Shown here: piece after piece, positions 1 through 8,295 of the stretch
How positions within the stretch are numbered: the first letter of the stretch is position 1
How the letters are laid out: every line of letters starts with the position of its first letter
Source of the DNA: Acuticoccus sp. MNP-M23
Lineage (GTDB): Bacteria > Pseudomonadota > Alphaproteobacteria > Rhizobiales > Amorphaceae
Direction of reading: 5' to 3'
DNA: 64,000 nt
Assembly (NCBI RefSeq): GCF_031195445.1
Contig: NZ_CP133480.1
Span: 2,782,501-2,846,500 of the forward strand
The notes under the pieces: model-generated
Told to the model about the DNA's origin: nothing
The model's database searches: none
Seen by the model: only the letters and a program-made list of their open reading frames with translations
Position numbers and translations under genes: made by a program

Positions 1-360
1 AACGACCTTCTGCGGGGCGGCGACCTGAATGACAGACTGTATGGCGGGTTCGGCAGCGACCGCCTGTTCGGCGACAATGGCGCCGACTACCTGAATGGCG
101 GTGGCGGCAACGATGTCTTGTTCGGCGGCTTCGGCAACGACCTTTTCGTCTTCGGCCGAGGCGACGACATCGACCGGATCAAGGACTACAACAGCTGGAA
201 CGATACCATTGACCTGCGCGGGCTGAACATCAACCGGGCCCAGCTCATCAACGCGCACAGCCAGAATGGCAGCACGGCGTTGTTCAATTTCGGCGCGGGC
301 GATGTGCTGGCCGTGGAGGGCGCAAATCTCGGCCAGCTCCTGCCGGACATTCTGATCTGA
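1..360 (+). CDS. RTX/hemolysin-type calcium-binding repeat protein, C-terminal end (partial)
   Basis: The reading frame is open from the first base of the window, so only the last 119 residues are present. They begin with glycine/aspartate nonapeptide repeats of the GGxGxDxLxG type (for example GGFGSDRLFG, GGGGNDVLFG, GGFGNDLFVF). In RTX proteins such repeats form a calcium-bound parallel beta roll. The final 60 or so residues (IDRIKDYN through the LPDILI end) resemble the usual C-terminal cap, which in type I secreted proteins carries the secretion signal. The protein is therefore probably exported by a type I system and folds outside the cell. The catalytic or adhesive part lies upstream of the window, so a specific function cannot be given. 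Confidence 0.85.
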   Translation, partial: NDLLRGGDLNDRLYGGFGSDRLFGDNGADYLNGGGGNDVLFGGFGNDLFVFGRGDDIDRIKDYNSWNDTIDLRGLNINRAQLINAHSQNGSTALFNFGAGDVLAVEGANLGQLLPDILI

Positions 361-372
361 CCGTCCGGCGCC

Positions 373-1476
373 TCAGCCCCAGACCGGGCGCAGCCGCTCG
401 TAAAGCGCGGCAAAGGTGCCGGTTTCGATTGCCGCCCGCATCTCGGCCATCAGATCCTGATAAAATGCAATGTTGTTCCAGGACAGAAGGGTTGCGGCCA
501 GCGGTTCGCCGACCCGCACCAGATGGTGGAGATAGCCGCGGGTGTAGTCGCGCGCGGCAGGGCAGGTGCTGTTGGGGTCGAGCGGGGTGTGGTCGTCGGC
601 AAAGCGGGCGTTCTTGAGGTTGAGCTTGCCTTCTGGCGTATAGGCGACGCCGTGGCGGCCGGCCCTGGTCGGCATCACGCAGTCGAACATGTCGATGCCG
701 CGGGCGACGGAGCCGAGGAGGTCGCCGGGGGTGCCGACGCCCATGAGGTAGCGTGGTCGATCCGCCGGAAGGTGCGGCACGGTGTGGTCCAGCGTTCCGA
801 ACATCTCGGCCTGCGGCTCGCCGACGGCAAGGCCGCCCACCGCGTAGCCGTCGAAGCCGACCTCAAGCAGCCCCTCAGCGGAACGCGCGCGCTCGGCGGG
901 GTCGGTGCCGCCCTGCACGATGGCAAATTGCAGCCGCTTGTCGGGCACGGTCTCGAGAAAGGCGCGGCGGGCACGGGCGGCCCACTCCAGGCTGAGCGTG
1001 ACGGAGCGCGCGATCGCCTCCGGCGTTGCCGGCAAACGAACGCACTCGTCCAGCTGCATCTGGATGTCGGCGCCGAGCCTGAGCTGGATCGACACCGCCT
1101 CTTCCGGCGTCAGCCGGTGCATGGAGCCGTCCACATGGCTTTTGAAGGTGACGCCGTCGTCGTCGATCTTGCGCAATGCGGAGAGGGACATGACCTGAAA
1201 GCCGCCCGAATCCGTGAGGATCGTACCATTCCAGCCCATGAAACCGTGAAGGCCGCCGAAAGCGGCGACCCGGTCTGCGCCGGGCCGCAGCATCAGATGA
1301 TAGGTGTTGCCCAGCACCACCTCGGCGCCCGTGGTGGCGACATCGCGCAGCTGCATCGCCTTGACGGTGCCTTGCGTGCCCACGGGCATGAATGTGGGTG
1401 TTTCCACCGTGCCATGGGGGGTGGTGACGCGGCCGCGACGCGCGCCACCGTCGGTGCCCAGAAGCGCAAAGCTCAT
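373..1476 (-). CDS. tgt: Queuine tRNA-ribosyltransferase (tRNA-guanine transglycosylase)
   Basis: 367 residues, usual length for bacterial Tgt. It exchanges guanine-34 in GUN-anticodon tRNAs for the queuosine precursor preQ1. Visible family motifs are GNTYHLMLRPG near the N terminus, TDSGGFQVMSL with the catalytic-site aspartate, VGGLAVGEP, and CVMPTRAGRHG. The start is the ATG that overlaps the queA stop (ATGA), so the two queuosine genes are translationally coupled. Oddity: the zinc-binding loop, normally CxCxxC, reads STCPAARDY here, so only the middle cysteine remains, with the downstream YLHHL histidines kept. Recognition of the enzyme is firm. Whether it binds zinc in the standard way is open. 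Confidence 0.97.
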   Translation of the reverse strand: MSFALLGTDGGARRGRVTTPHGTVETPTFMPVGTQGTVKAMQLRDVATTGAEVVLGNTYHLMLRPGADRVAAFGGLHGFMGWNGTILTDSGGFQVMSLSALRKIDDDGVTFKSHVDGSMHRLTPEEAVSIQLRLGADIQMQLDECVRLPATPEAIARSVTLSLEWAARARRAFLETVPDKRLQFAIVQGGTDPAERARSAEGLLEVGFDGYAVGGLAVGEPQAEMFGTLDHTVPHLPADRPRYLMGVGTPGDLLGSVARGIDMFDCVMPTRAGRHGVAYTPEGKLNLKNARFADDHTPLDPNSTCPAARDYTRGYLHHLVRVGEPLAATLLSWNNIAFYQDLMAEMRAAIETGTFAALYERLRPVWG

Positions 1477-2537
1477 GTGCGCCACAGGAGCGACGAGTCG
1501 CCGTAGGAGTAGAAGCGGTAGCCCTCGCCGAGAGCATGATCGTAGACGCGCCGCATGGCCGGATAACCGATGAACGCCGCCACCAGCATCAAAAGCGTGG
1601 AGCGCGGCAGGTGAAAATTGGTCATCAGCCCGTCTGCCACACGAAAGGTGTGCGGGGGGCGGATGAAGAGAGCGGTTTCGTCCGAAAACGATTTCAGCGT
1701 CCCGCCCGCTGCGGCGGACTCCAGAAGCCGCAGCGCGGTGGTGCCCACGGCAACGATCCGCCCGCCAGCAGCCTTGGTGGCCGCAATCTCGGCAACGCTT
1801 GCGGCGCTGATCTCGCCCCATTCGGCGTGCATCTTGTGGCCGTCCATGGTGTCGGCGCTCACCGGCAGGAAGGTGCCGGGGCCGACGTGGAGGGTAAGGC
1901 GGGTCATCGCGATGCCGGCGTTGGCGAGGGTTTCCAGCAGGCCCGGCGTGAAGTGGAGGCCGGCGGTGGGAGCCGCAACGGAGCCCGGCGGTGCTGCGTA
2001 CACGGTCTGATAATCGTCGGTGTCGCGGGCGTCGGCTGCACGGCGGGCGGCGATGTAGGGCGGCAGGGGCATCCCGCCTGCGGTGAGTGGGTCGCCGGTG
2101 AAGGCGACCGTCACGCTGGGGCCTTCGCGGGTTTCCACAACGCCCTCGACGGCGCCGCCGGGCGCGGCAAAGGAGAGCCGGTCGCCGGTGCGCACGCGTT
2201 TGGCGGGCTTGGCGAAGGCGTGCCACCGGCCGTCGCCGCGATTTTCGATGAGGGTGAGGGCTATCCCGGCGGTGCCCTCGTCGCGGATGCGGCTGCCGGT
2301 GAGCTGCGCAGGGATTACGCGGCTGTCGTTGACGACGAGCCGGTCACCGGGGCGCAGAAAATTGGGAAGGTCGTGGACGCGGGCATCGGCGAGCGGTGTG
2401 CCGGGCGTATGGACGAGCAGCCGGGCGCTGTCGCGCGGCACGGCGGGGCGCAGCGCAATCTGGCTCTCGGGCAGCTCGAAATCATAATCGCTGAGACGGG
2501 CCCCGGGAGGGCCCGTCTCGATGGTGGTTTCGGTCAC
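1473..2537 (-). CDS. queA: S-adenosylmethionine:tRNA ribosyltransferase-isomerase
   Basis: 354 residues from a GTG start that lies one base after the cyclophilin stop codon. QueA transfers and isomerises the ribose of SAM onto preQ1-tRNA to make epoxyqueuosine, the step after Tgt. Family signatures are LSDYDFELPESQIALRP at the N terminus, VVNDSRVIPAQL, APTAGLHFTPGLL and HVGPGTFLPV, with LPRSTLLMLVAAFIG near the end. The frame stays open for 19 codons upstream of the GTG, but that stretch lies inside the cyclophilin gene and is not family-like. The gene overlaps tgt by four bases, so ppi-queA-tgt is probably one transcript. Confidence 0.96.
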   Translation of the reverse strand: MTETTIETGPPGARLSDYDFELPESQIALRPAVPRDSARLLVHTPGTPLADARVHDLPNFLRPGDRLVVNDSRVIPAQLTGSRIRDEGTAGIALTLIENRGDGRWHAFAKPAKRVRTGDRLSFAAPGGAVEGVVETREGPSVTVAFTGDPLTAGGMPLPPYIAARRAADARDTDDYQTVYAAPPGSVAAPTAGLHFTPGLLETLANAGIAMTRLTLHVGPGTFLPVSADTMDGHKMHAEWGEISAASVAEIAATKAAGGRIVAVGTTALRLLESAAAGGTLKSFSDETALFIRPPHTFRVADGLMTNFHLPRSTLLMLVAAFIGYPAMRRVYDHALGEGYRFYSYGDSSLLWRT

Positions 2538-2538
2538 G

Positions 2539-3078
2539 TCAGCTGTCGGATGCGATCCGCGCCTTGACGATCTTGTCCGGGTTGGCGACCGCACCGTTGT
2601 TCTGCATCGTGCCGGCGTTCAGGCCGTCGATCGTTTCCATGCCGTCAATCACGCGGCCGAACACGGTGTACTGATTGTCGAGGCTCGGCGTCTTGTCGAA
2701 CATGATGAAGAACTGCGAGTTGGCGCTGTTGGGGTCCGACGTGCGGGCCATGGAGACGACGCCGCGCTCGTGCTTGGTGGCGTTGAACTCCTGCTTCAGG
2801 TCCGGCAGGTCGGAACCGCCGGCGCCGGTGCCCGTGGGATCACCGGTCTGCGCCATGAAGCCCGGAATGACACGGTGGAAGACCACACCGTCATAAAAGC
2901 CGTCGCGCGTGAGCGACTTGATGCGGTCGACGTGGTTCGGTGCGACCTCGGGGAGAAGCTCGATGGTGACCGGGCCATCTTCCAGCTCGAGGATGAGCGT
3001 GTTTTCGGGGTCCTGTGCGGCGGCATGGGCGCTGGCGAAGATCGCCATGGCGGCAGCGGCGAGCAAACGGTTGATCAT
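2539..3078 (-). CDS. Secreted cyclophilin-type peptidyl-prolyl cis-trans isomerase
   Basis: 179 residues. The N terminus (MINRLLAAAAMAIFASAHAAAQ) is a signal peptide ending in an Ala-x-Ala site, so the protein acts in the periplasm. The cyclophilin core shows GFYDGVVFHRVIPGFMAQTGD, with the catalytic arginine in FHR, and then SMARTSDPNSANSQFFIM and VFGRVIDGM. It catalyses proline isomerisation during folding of exported proteins. The start ATG is preceded by an AAAGGAC ribosome site. A longer frame upstream overlaps coaD and has no signal-peptide character, so I reject it. The gene lies between coaD and queA on the same strand. A ppiA name is possible but not proven by sequence alone. Confidence 0.93.
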   Translation of the reverse strand: MINRLLAAAAMAIFASAHAAAQDPENTLILELEDGPVTIELLPEVAPNHVDRIKSLTRDGFYDGVVFHRVIPGFMAQTGDPTGTGAGGSDLPDLKQEFNATKHERGVVSMARTSDPNSANSQFFIMFDKTPSLDNQYTVFGRVIDGMETIDGLNAGTMQNNGAVANPDKIVKARIASDS

Positions 3079-3139
3079 GTTTTTTTCGTCCTTTCGGGTC
3101 GAGGTATCGAATGGACAACGGCTCGAACCCGGATGCGGT

Positions 3140-3634
3140 TCAGGCTGCTGTCCGTTCAATCAGCATCGTTGCCACGTGCGGTGGCACGAAAGCGTCGACT
3201 TGACCACCCAGCTTCGCGATCTGTCGCACGAGGGTTGCCGTAATATGGCGCACACCGGGGGACGCCGGCACGAAGACGGTGGATATCTTGGGCGCCAGAG
3301 CCCCGTTCATACCCGCCATCTGCATCTCGTAGTCGAGGTCGGTCCCGTCGCGCAGCCCGCGGATCAGGAGGCTGGCGCCGGCATCGGCCGCGGCCTGGGT
3401 GACGAGGTTCTGGAACGAAACCACCGAAAGGCTGTTCTTGTCGTATGCGGCGTGCGCTTCGAGCGATTGTCTGATCATCGCCTCGCGCTCCTCGAACGAG
3501 AACATCGGGGTCTTGCCCGGATGGACGCCGATCCCGACCACCACACGGTCGGCCAGCGTGAAAGCGCGGCTCAGAACATCAAGATGGCCGTTGGTCATCG
3601 GGTCGAATGAGCCCGGATAAAAAGCAATCCGCAT
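3140..3634 (-). CDS. coaD: Pantetheine-phosphate adenylyltransferase
   Basis: 164 residues, typical size. CoaD adenylates 4'-phosphopantetheine to dephospho-CoA in coenzyme A synthesis. The N-terminal [15 protein letters not shown] contains the nucleotidyltransferase T/NxGH motif. Other family marks are [19 protein letters not shown] and the ISSTxVR-equivalent [18 protein letters not shown], which binds ATP. The start is an ATG with no upstream in-frame alternative of family character. It is the first gene of the minus-strand run leading to tgt. Confidence 0.96.
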   Translation of the reverse strand: MRIAFYPGSFDPMTNGHLDVLSRAFTLADRVVVGIGVHPGKTPMFSFEEREAMIRQSLEAHAAYDKNSLSVVSFQNLVTQAAADAGASLLIRGLRDGTDLDYEMQMAGMNGALAPKISTVFVPASPGVRHITATLVRQIAKLGGQVDAFVPPHVATMLIERTAA

Positions 3635-4008
3635 CGGGTTTCAATTCCTCGGTAAAGAAGGCCGCCTGGCGGGGCACAGTCTAGCTTCGTTCGAATCAGC
3701 TGGAATTCTGGTCTTCCACCTGCGAATTCCAAATAGTTAACGCCGAACCCCTGAAAACGTTAACGCGCTCCCAAAAAAACTAAGCTGTGAATTGGGGAAC
3801 TTTTTTACGTCGAATTCGATTTCATTAATATCGGCGGTGCAGGAGCGCGCTGCCCCTCTCCAGGGTGATCCTCTTCGATCTTCCCGGAAAGTGGCAGCAA
3901 ACTTGGTCTCCCTGCCAGGCTTCGGAAGTTTTGTGATGCGAATCACTAAGGTTTTTCGAAGCTGCCGTTAACTTGATGTGTAACGCAGTATCAACACCGG
4001 AGCTTCCC
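3635..4008. other. 374-base gene-free stretch, AT-rich promoter region
   Basis: This stretch separates the divergent coaD and the small secreted protein gene at 4009. It is clearly richer in A and T than its surroundings, with A/T runs (CCCAAAAAAACT, GGGAACTTTTTTACG) and several GAATTC/GAATTCC repeats. I see no convincing protein gene or structured RNA in it. It most likely carries the promoters for both directions. Confidence 0.5.
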
Positions 4009-4314
4009 ATGACTTCCGACCGCCGCCTCCTGACGCCCATCTCTGCAACCATCGTTGCCGGCGCGATCGTTGGCATCGCGACCCTCGGAGGAACCATGGC
4101 TGGCAATCAGGCTTCGGCCACGAAGGCCGACCGGTTCGCCATGGTCGGTGAAGAGCTTTGCGAAGGGCAGTCCTGGCCGAACCTGACGCCGGCATGCCTG
4201 AACTGGTCCGAGGGTGTCGAGTCCGGCCCGGTGCGCTTCGTGACCCTCACGGACACCGATGGCGCCGCCGGCCAGACCAATCTGGTCCGCGTCCGCGACA
4301 TCGTTACCAACTGA
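4009..4314 (+). CDS. Small secreted two-cysteine protein (first of a pair)
   Basis: 101 residues. Residues 10-35 or so are a hydrophobic export segment (ISATIVAGAIVGIATLGGTMA) ending near an Ala-Ser-Ala site, so the mature protein of roughly 65 residues is probably periplasmic or secreted. The mature part has two cysteines in the pattern CEGQSWPNLTPACLNW and ends in RVRDIVTN. From memory, CxxQxWPxxxxxCL motifs occur in small exported hypothetical proteins of Hyphomicrobiales, but I know of no assigned function. I chose the ATG at 4009, just after a CCGGAG ribosome site, over an earlier one 36 bases upstream because the signal peptide then begins normally. The neighbour at 4428 looks like a diverged copy. 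Confidence 0.72.
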   Translation: MTSDRRLLTPISATIVAGAIVGIATLGGTMAGNQASATKADRFAMVGEELCEGQSWPNLTPACLNWSEGVESGPVRFVTLTDTDGAAGQTNLVRVRDIVTN

Positions 4315-4323
4315 TTTAGTCAA

Positions 4324-4357
4324 CAAAAAAAATCGCGGAACGATAAATTTGTTCCGC
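4324..4357 (-). terminator. Hairpin plus T8, reads as a minus-strand terminator
   Basis: Inverted repeat GCGGAAC (4335-4341) and GTTCCGC (4351-4357) with a nine-base loop. On the minus strand it is followed directly by GATTTTTTTTG, the classic intrinsic-terminator layout. On the plus strand no T run follows. No minus-strand gene ends here, so it would stop antisense transcription into the first small secreted protein gene. Confidence 0.55.
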
Positions 4358-4359
4358 CG

Positions 4360-4368
4360 TTATCCACA
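4360..4368 (+). promoter_or_regulatory. Perfect match to the DnaA-box consensus
   Basis: TTATCCACA in the intergenic gap between the two small secreted protein genes, directly after the hairpin. It matches the consensus DnaA box exactly. It is a single site without further boxes nearby, so it may be chance or a DnaA-responsive promoter element rather than part of an origin. Confidence 0.3.
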
Positions 4369-4427
4369 GAGTGTTGCGCAAAGATCGAAGCGCACCATGT
4401 GTAGAAGATGGAAATTAAGGAAGCGTC

Positions 4428-4691
4428 ATGAAAACGTTCCGCATCAAAAGCTCTGTTGTTGCTACCGTGGCCGGTGCCGCCCTGGTCTTCGGCGCCTTTG
4501 CAGCGAACACCATGACCCAGGCCCCATCCGTCGCTGGTGTGAAGGGTGATCGTCTCGGGATGACCACGCGCATCTCATGCGATGCCGGCTGCATTGCGCA
4601 CACTGACCGGATTGCCGCCGCATTCGACACCGTGGCTGCGCACGACAGCGAGAACGGCGTCTCCGTTTTGACCCGCGTCCGCTACGACTAG
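4428..4691 (+). CDS. Small secreted two-cysteine protein (second of a pair)
   Basis: 87 residues with a clear signal peptide (residues 1-26, hydrophobic VVATVAGAALVFGAFAA). The mature region contains VKGDRLGM, two cysteines close together in ISCDAGC, and a VSVLTRVRYD end. The layout (export segment, K-A/G-DR, two cysteines, terminal RVR) parallels the protein at 4009-4314, so the two are probably old paralogues. A good AAGGAAG ribosome site precedes the ATG. It is followed by a strong terminator. Function unknown. Confidence 0.72.
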   Translation: MKTFRIKSSVVATVAGAALVFGAFAANTMTQAPSVAGVKGDRLGMTTRISCDAGCIAHTDRIAAAFDTVAAHDSENGVSVLTRVRYD

Positions 4692-4705
4692 GTCAGCAGT
4701 ACAAG

Positions 4706-4753
4706 CCTCAACATGAAAACAGCCCGCACTCGCGGGCTGTTTTCATGTTGAGG
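4706..4753. terminator. Bidirectional terminator, perfect 22-bp stem
   Basis: Perfect inverted repeat 4706-4727 / 4732-4753 with a four-base loop (ACTC). The core is AACAGCCCGC with flanking AAAA/TTTT, so it gives GC-stem plus U-run in both directions. It ends the small secreted protein transcript (plus) and backs up the gyrA terminator (minus). Confidence 0.9.
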
Positions 4754-4765
4754 GCAGGGCAATTC

Positions 4766-4804
4766 AAAAAGGCCGTGCGGGCAGGCAGCCCGCACGGCCT
4801 TTTT
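4766..4804. terminator. Terminator of gyrA
   Basis: 12-bp perfect GC stem (4771-4782 / 4788-4799, GGCCGTGCGGGC) with a five-base loop, flanked by AAAAA and TTTTT. It lies immediately after the gyrA stop codon on the minus strand and is symmetric enough to act in both directions. Confidence 0.92.
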
Positions 4805-4805
4805 G

Positions 4806-7583
4806 TCATGAGCCGTTGTCGTCGCCAGCGCCGGTGTCATCGGCACCGTCTTCCGTGGCGTCGATATTGCCGTCCGCGTCAATCTCCGGCGCGTCGTCGG
4901 CTTCGGCCTCTTCGGTTACCCGTTCAACCGAAACGACGTTCTCGCCATCGCCGGTCTTGAAGATCGTCACGCCCTGGGTGGCGCGGCCGGCGGTGCGCAC
5001 ACCGTCCACCGGAACGCGGATCAGCTGCCCGCCATTGGTGACGAGCATGATCTGGTCGGTATCGTCCACCGGGAAGCTTGCCACAAGCGGGCCGTTCCGG
5101 TCGTTGACCACCATCGCCTGGATGCCCTTGCCGCCGCGCGAGGTGACCCGGTACTCGAACGAGGATGTCCGCTTGCCGTAGCCGTTCTGCGAAACGGTGA
5201 GAATATGCTCTTCCGACGCGCTCATCGCCGCATAGCGCTCCAGCTCGACGATGCCGTTCTCTTCCTCCGCGCCTTCTTCAGGCGGCGCATCGGTCTCGCC
5301 GGCAACTGCACGGCGCATCTTCAGGTACGCCGCGCGCTCTTCGGAGTTGGTGGCGAAGTGGTTGAGGATGCTCATGGAGATCACCAGATCGCCGTCGCCA
5401 AGAGAAATGCCGCGCACACCCGTGGAGGTGCGGCCCGCAAACACGCGCAGTGCGGTGATGGGGAAGCGGATCGCCTGACCGCTGGCGGTTGTAAGGAGCA
5501 CATCCTGCTCCGGCGTCGCAATCTGCACACCGAGAATGCCGTCACCCTCGTCGAGCTTCATGGCAATCTTGCCGGCGCGGTTCACATTGGTGAAGTCGGA
5601 GAGCTTGTTGCGGCGGACATTGCCTTTTTCGGTGGCGAACAGGATGTCGAAGTTGCCCCAGCTCGCCTCGTCCTCCACCAGCGGCAGGATCGAGGTGATC
5701 CGCTCGCCCTCCTGCAAGGGCAGGATGTTGGACAGGAACTTGCCGCGTGATTGCGGGGCGGCCTGCGGAAGGCGCCACACCTTTTCCTTGTAGACGATGC
5801 CGCGCGACGAGAAGAACAACACCGGGGTGTGGGTGTTGGCCACGAAGAGCCGCGTCACAAAGTCCTGGTCGCGGGTGGACATACCGGCGCGGCCCTTGCC
5901 GCCGCGGCGCTGCGCCCGGTAGGTGTCGAGCGGAACCCGCTTGATGTAACCGGCGTGAGACACGGTAACCACCATGTCCTCGCGGTTGATGAAGTCTTCA
6001 TCCTCAAGGTCCGGGCCGCCTTCGGCAATCACCGTGCGGCGCGGCGTCGCGAATTCTTCCTTCACCGCGGCAAGTTCGGCCTTGATGATGGTCTGAACGC
6101 GGGAGCGGCTGCGCAGGATGTCGAGATAGTCGGCGATCTGCTCGGCGAGCTTCTTCAGCTCGTCGCCGATTTCGTCCCGGCCGAGAGCGGTGAGGCGCTG
6201 CAGGCGCAGGTCGAGAATGGCGCGGGCCTGATCTTCGGACAGGCGGATGGTGCCTTCTTCGGACAGGCGGTGGCGCGGATCGTCGATCAGCGCAATCAGC
6301 GGGCCCATGTCGTGCGCCGGCCAGTCGCGATCCATGAGGAGGCCGCGGGCGGTGGCGGGGTCGGGCGACGTGCGGATGAGGCGGATCACCTCGTCGATGT
6401 TTGCCACGGCAACCGCAAGGCCGACCAACACGTGCGCCCGGTCCCGCGCCTTGCCGAGAAGGAACTTGGTGCGGCGGGCAATGACTTCTTCGCGGAAGGC
6501 GATGAAGGCGGAGAGGAAGTCCTTCAGGGTCAGCTGCTCAGGGCGGCCGCCATTCAGCGCCACCATGTTGCAGCCGAACGAGGTTTGCAGCGGCGAGAAG
6601 CGGTAGAGCTGGTTGAGCACCACGTCGGCGTTGGCATCGCGCTTCAGCTCGATGACGACGCGCATGCCGTCGCGGTCGGACTCGTCGCGCAGGTCCGAGA
6701 TGCCTTCCACGCGCTTTTCGCGCACCAGATCGGCGATCTTCTCCACCATGGTGGCCTTGTTCACCTGGTAGGGGATCTCGTCGATGACGAGGGCTTCACG
6801 CTCCTTCGCCATCGTTTCGACGCGCACCTTGCCGCGCATCAGCACAGAGCCGCGGCCCATCTCGTAGGCCGAGCGGATGCCGGAGCGGCCGAGAATGATG
6901 CCTCCGGTGGGAAAGTCCGGCCCCGGCACGTGCTCCATCAGGTCGGCGATGGTGAGGGCGGGATCGTCGATCAGCGCGGTGGTGGCGTCGATGATCTCGC
7001 CCAGATTGTGGGGCGGGATGTTGGTCGCCATGCCAACGGCGATGCCGCCTGCACCATTGACCAGAAGGTTGGGAAAGCGCGCCGGCAGAACCACGGGCTC
7101 GCGCTCGGACCCGTCATAGTTGTCCTGAAAATCGACCGTGTCCTTGTCGATGTCTTCCAGCAGCGAGTTGGCGACCTTTTCGAGCCGCACCTCGGTATAG
7201 CGCATGGCGGCGGGGGAATCGCCGTCCACCGAGCCGAAATTGCCCTGGCCATCCACCAGCGGCAGGCGGAGCGAGAAGGGCTGCGCCATGCGCACCAGCG
7301 CGTCGTAGATCGCCGAGTCGCCATGGGGGTGATATTTACCCATGACGTCACCGACCACGCGGGACGACTTCTTGTAGGTGCGATTCCACTCGTACCCGTT
7401 TTCGTGCATCGTATAGAGGATGCGCCGGTGTACGGGCTTGAGGCCGTCGCGCGCATCCGGCAGCGCGCGGCTGACGATGACGCTCATCGCGTAGCCGAGG
7501 AAGGATTTCTCCATTTCCGCCGTAATGGAAATGCCGGAAATGCCGTCGCCGGCTGGCGCGCCGCTGTCGTTTTCGTCGCTCAC
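4806..7583 (-). CDS. gyrA: DNA gyrase subunit A
   Basis: 925 residues. The A subunit of gyrase breaks and rejoins DNA; the active-site tyrosine is Y129 in AAMRYTEVR. The quinolone-determining region reads [13 protein letters not shown], with Ser90 and Asp94 at the two resistance hot spots, i.e. the unmutated residues. The GyrA box QRRGGKG that wraps DNA is present in the C-terminal domain, followed by beta-pinwheel repeats ([28 protein letters not shown]). The last 35 residues are a strongly acidic tail. The start is GTG; there is no better start before the conserved [13 protein letters not shown]. The gene stands alone with its own terminator. Confidence 0.98.
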   Translation of the reverse strand: MSDENDSGAPAGDGISGISITAEMEKSFLGYAMSVIVSRALPDARDGLKPVHRRILYTMHENGYEWNRTYKKSSRVVGDVMGKYHPHGDSAIYDALVRMAQPFSLRLPLVDGQGNFGSVDGDSPAAMRYTEVRLEKVANSLLEDIDKDTVDFQDNYDGSEREPVVLPARFPNLLVNGAGGIAVGMATNIPPHNLGEIIDATTALIDDPALTIADLMEHVPGPDFPTGGIILGRSGIRSAYEMGRGSVLMRGKVRVETMAKEREALVIDEIPYQVNKATMVEKIADLVREKRVEGISDLRDESDRDGMRVVIELKRDANADVVLNQLYRFSPLQTSFGCNMVALNGGRPEQLTLKDFLSAFIAFREEVIARRTKFLLGKARDRAHVLVGLAVAVANIDEVIRLIRTSPDPATARGLLMDRDWPAHDMGPLIALIDDPRHRLSEEGTIRLSEDQARAILDLRLQRLTALGRDEIGDELKKLAEQIADYLDILRSRSRVQTIIKAELAAVKEEFATPRRTVIAEGGPDLEDEDFINREDMVVTVSHAGYIKRVPLDTYRAQRRGGKGRAGMSTRDQDFVTRLFVANTHTPVLFFSSRGIVYKEKVWRLPQAAPQSRGKFLSNILPLQEGERITSILPLVEDEASWGNFDILFATEKGNVRRNKLSDFTNVNRAGKIAMKLDEGDGILGVQIATPEQDVLLTTASGQAIRFPITALRVFAGRTSTGVRGISLGDGDLVISMSILNHFATNSEERAAYLKMRRAVAGETDAPPEEGAEEENGIVELERYAAMSASEEHILTVSQNGYGKRTSSFEYRVTSRGGKGIQAMVVNDRNGPLVASFPVDDTDQIMLVTNGGQLIRVPVDGVRTAGRATQGVTIFKTGDGENVVSVERVTEEAEADDAPEIDADGNIDATEDGADDTGAGDDNGS

Positions 7584-7680
7584 GAAGCTTTAGTCCTGCG
7601 ATGGATCGGGAGACATTCTTGTTTATGCGATTGTGCGGTCAGATGCTACCGCCGCGGCCCCGCCATCCAGAGAAACCGGC

Positions 7681-8250
7681 TTAACGGGTGGGGCGACGGG
7701 CCACAAAGTGCATCCGCACCTCGGCGGAACGCCCGTAAAGCGGCCGGCCGGCCGTTACGCCGAAGGCCGTGCGGTCGATGGTGCCCTCCAGGACAGCCTG
7801 GATGCGCCGCTGGTTGAAGCGCACGATTCGCCCCGAAAACGTTGCCGGCAGCGTCACGCCCTTGATGGTGAGGTTGCCATCCACGGTGATCTCGTCGCCG
7901 TTCTGGCGGATCCGGCTGGCGCTGAAGCTGCCGGCAGGGTGGTTGTCCACATCGAAACCCTTGGGCCCGCGCATCTGGCGGGCGGCCATCTGGCTGCGGG
8001 TGTTGAGCGCCCGCGTGTCCATCCGCGTGGTCACTTCGGTCACGACGCCGCCGCTGACCACCAGCGACCCGGAGAACGGCACCTCCGCACGAATCCGGCC
8101 CGGTGCGCCGGACACGGTGATCTGTGCCATCGAGCGATCCGGCACGATCTGGTAAACACCTTGCGCCAATGAAGCAGCCTCCGCGCCCAGTGGCGCCAAA
8201 AAGAGAAACGCGAGAAAAGCGGCAACAGGCGACGCTTTGGTGAACATCAT
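7681..8250 (-). CDS. YceI-family periplasmic lipid-binding-like protein
   Basis: 189 residues with a signal peptide (MMFTKASPVAAFLAFLFLAPLGAEA). The mature part has YceI features: YQIVPDRSMAQITV at the start, FSGSLVVSGG, MDTRALNTRS, and the family-typical pattern ITVDGNLTIKGVTLPATF followed by TIDRTAFGV. YceI proteins form a lipocalin-like barrel that binds isoprenoid lipids. The actual ligand cannot be read from the sequence. It lies downstream of the PP2C-like gene on the same strand, about 45 bases apart, and may be cotranscribed with it. Confidence 0.85.
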   Translation of the reverse strand: MMFTKASPVAAFLAFLFLAPLGAEAASLAQGVYQIVPDRSMAQITVSGAPGRIRAEVPFSGSLVVSGGVVTEVTTRMDTRALNTRSQMAARQMRGPKGFDVDNHPAGSFSASRIRQNGDEITVDGNLTIKGVTLPATFSGRIVRFNQRRIQAVLEGTIDRTAFGVTAGRPLYGRSAEVRMHFVARRPTR

Positions 8251-8295
8251 GACTTCAGACCTCTTCCGTGTGCAGCAGCCGCACGTCCTGGAAGA

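Noticed and set aside
4360..4368. Replication origin at the DnaA-box match
   Set aside because: A single consensus 9-mer without further boxes, an AT-rich unwinding region of size, or origin-linked genes.
5751..7817. 688-codon open frame antisense to gyrA
   Set aside because: The composition is that of a reverse-strand shadow of a GC-rich gene, with no domain or signal; gyrA is certain.
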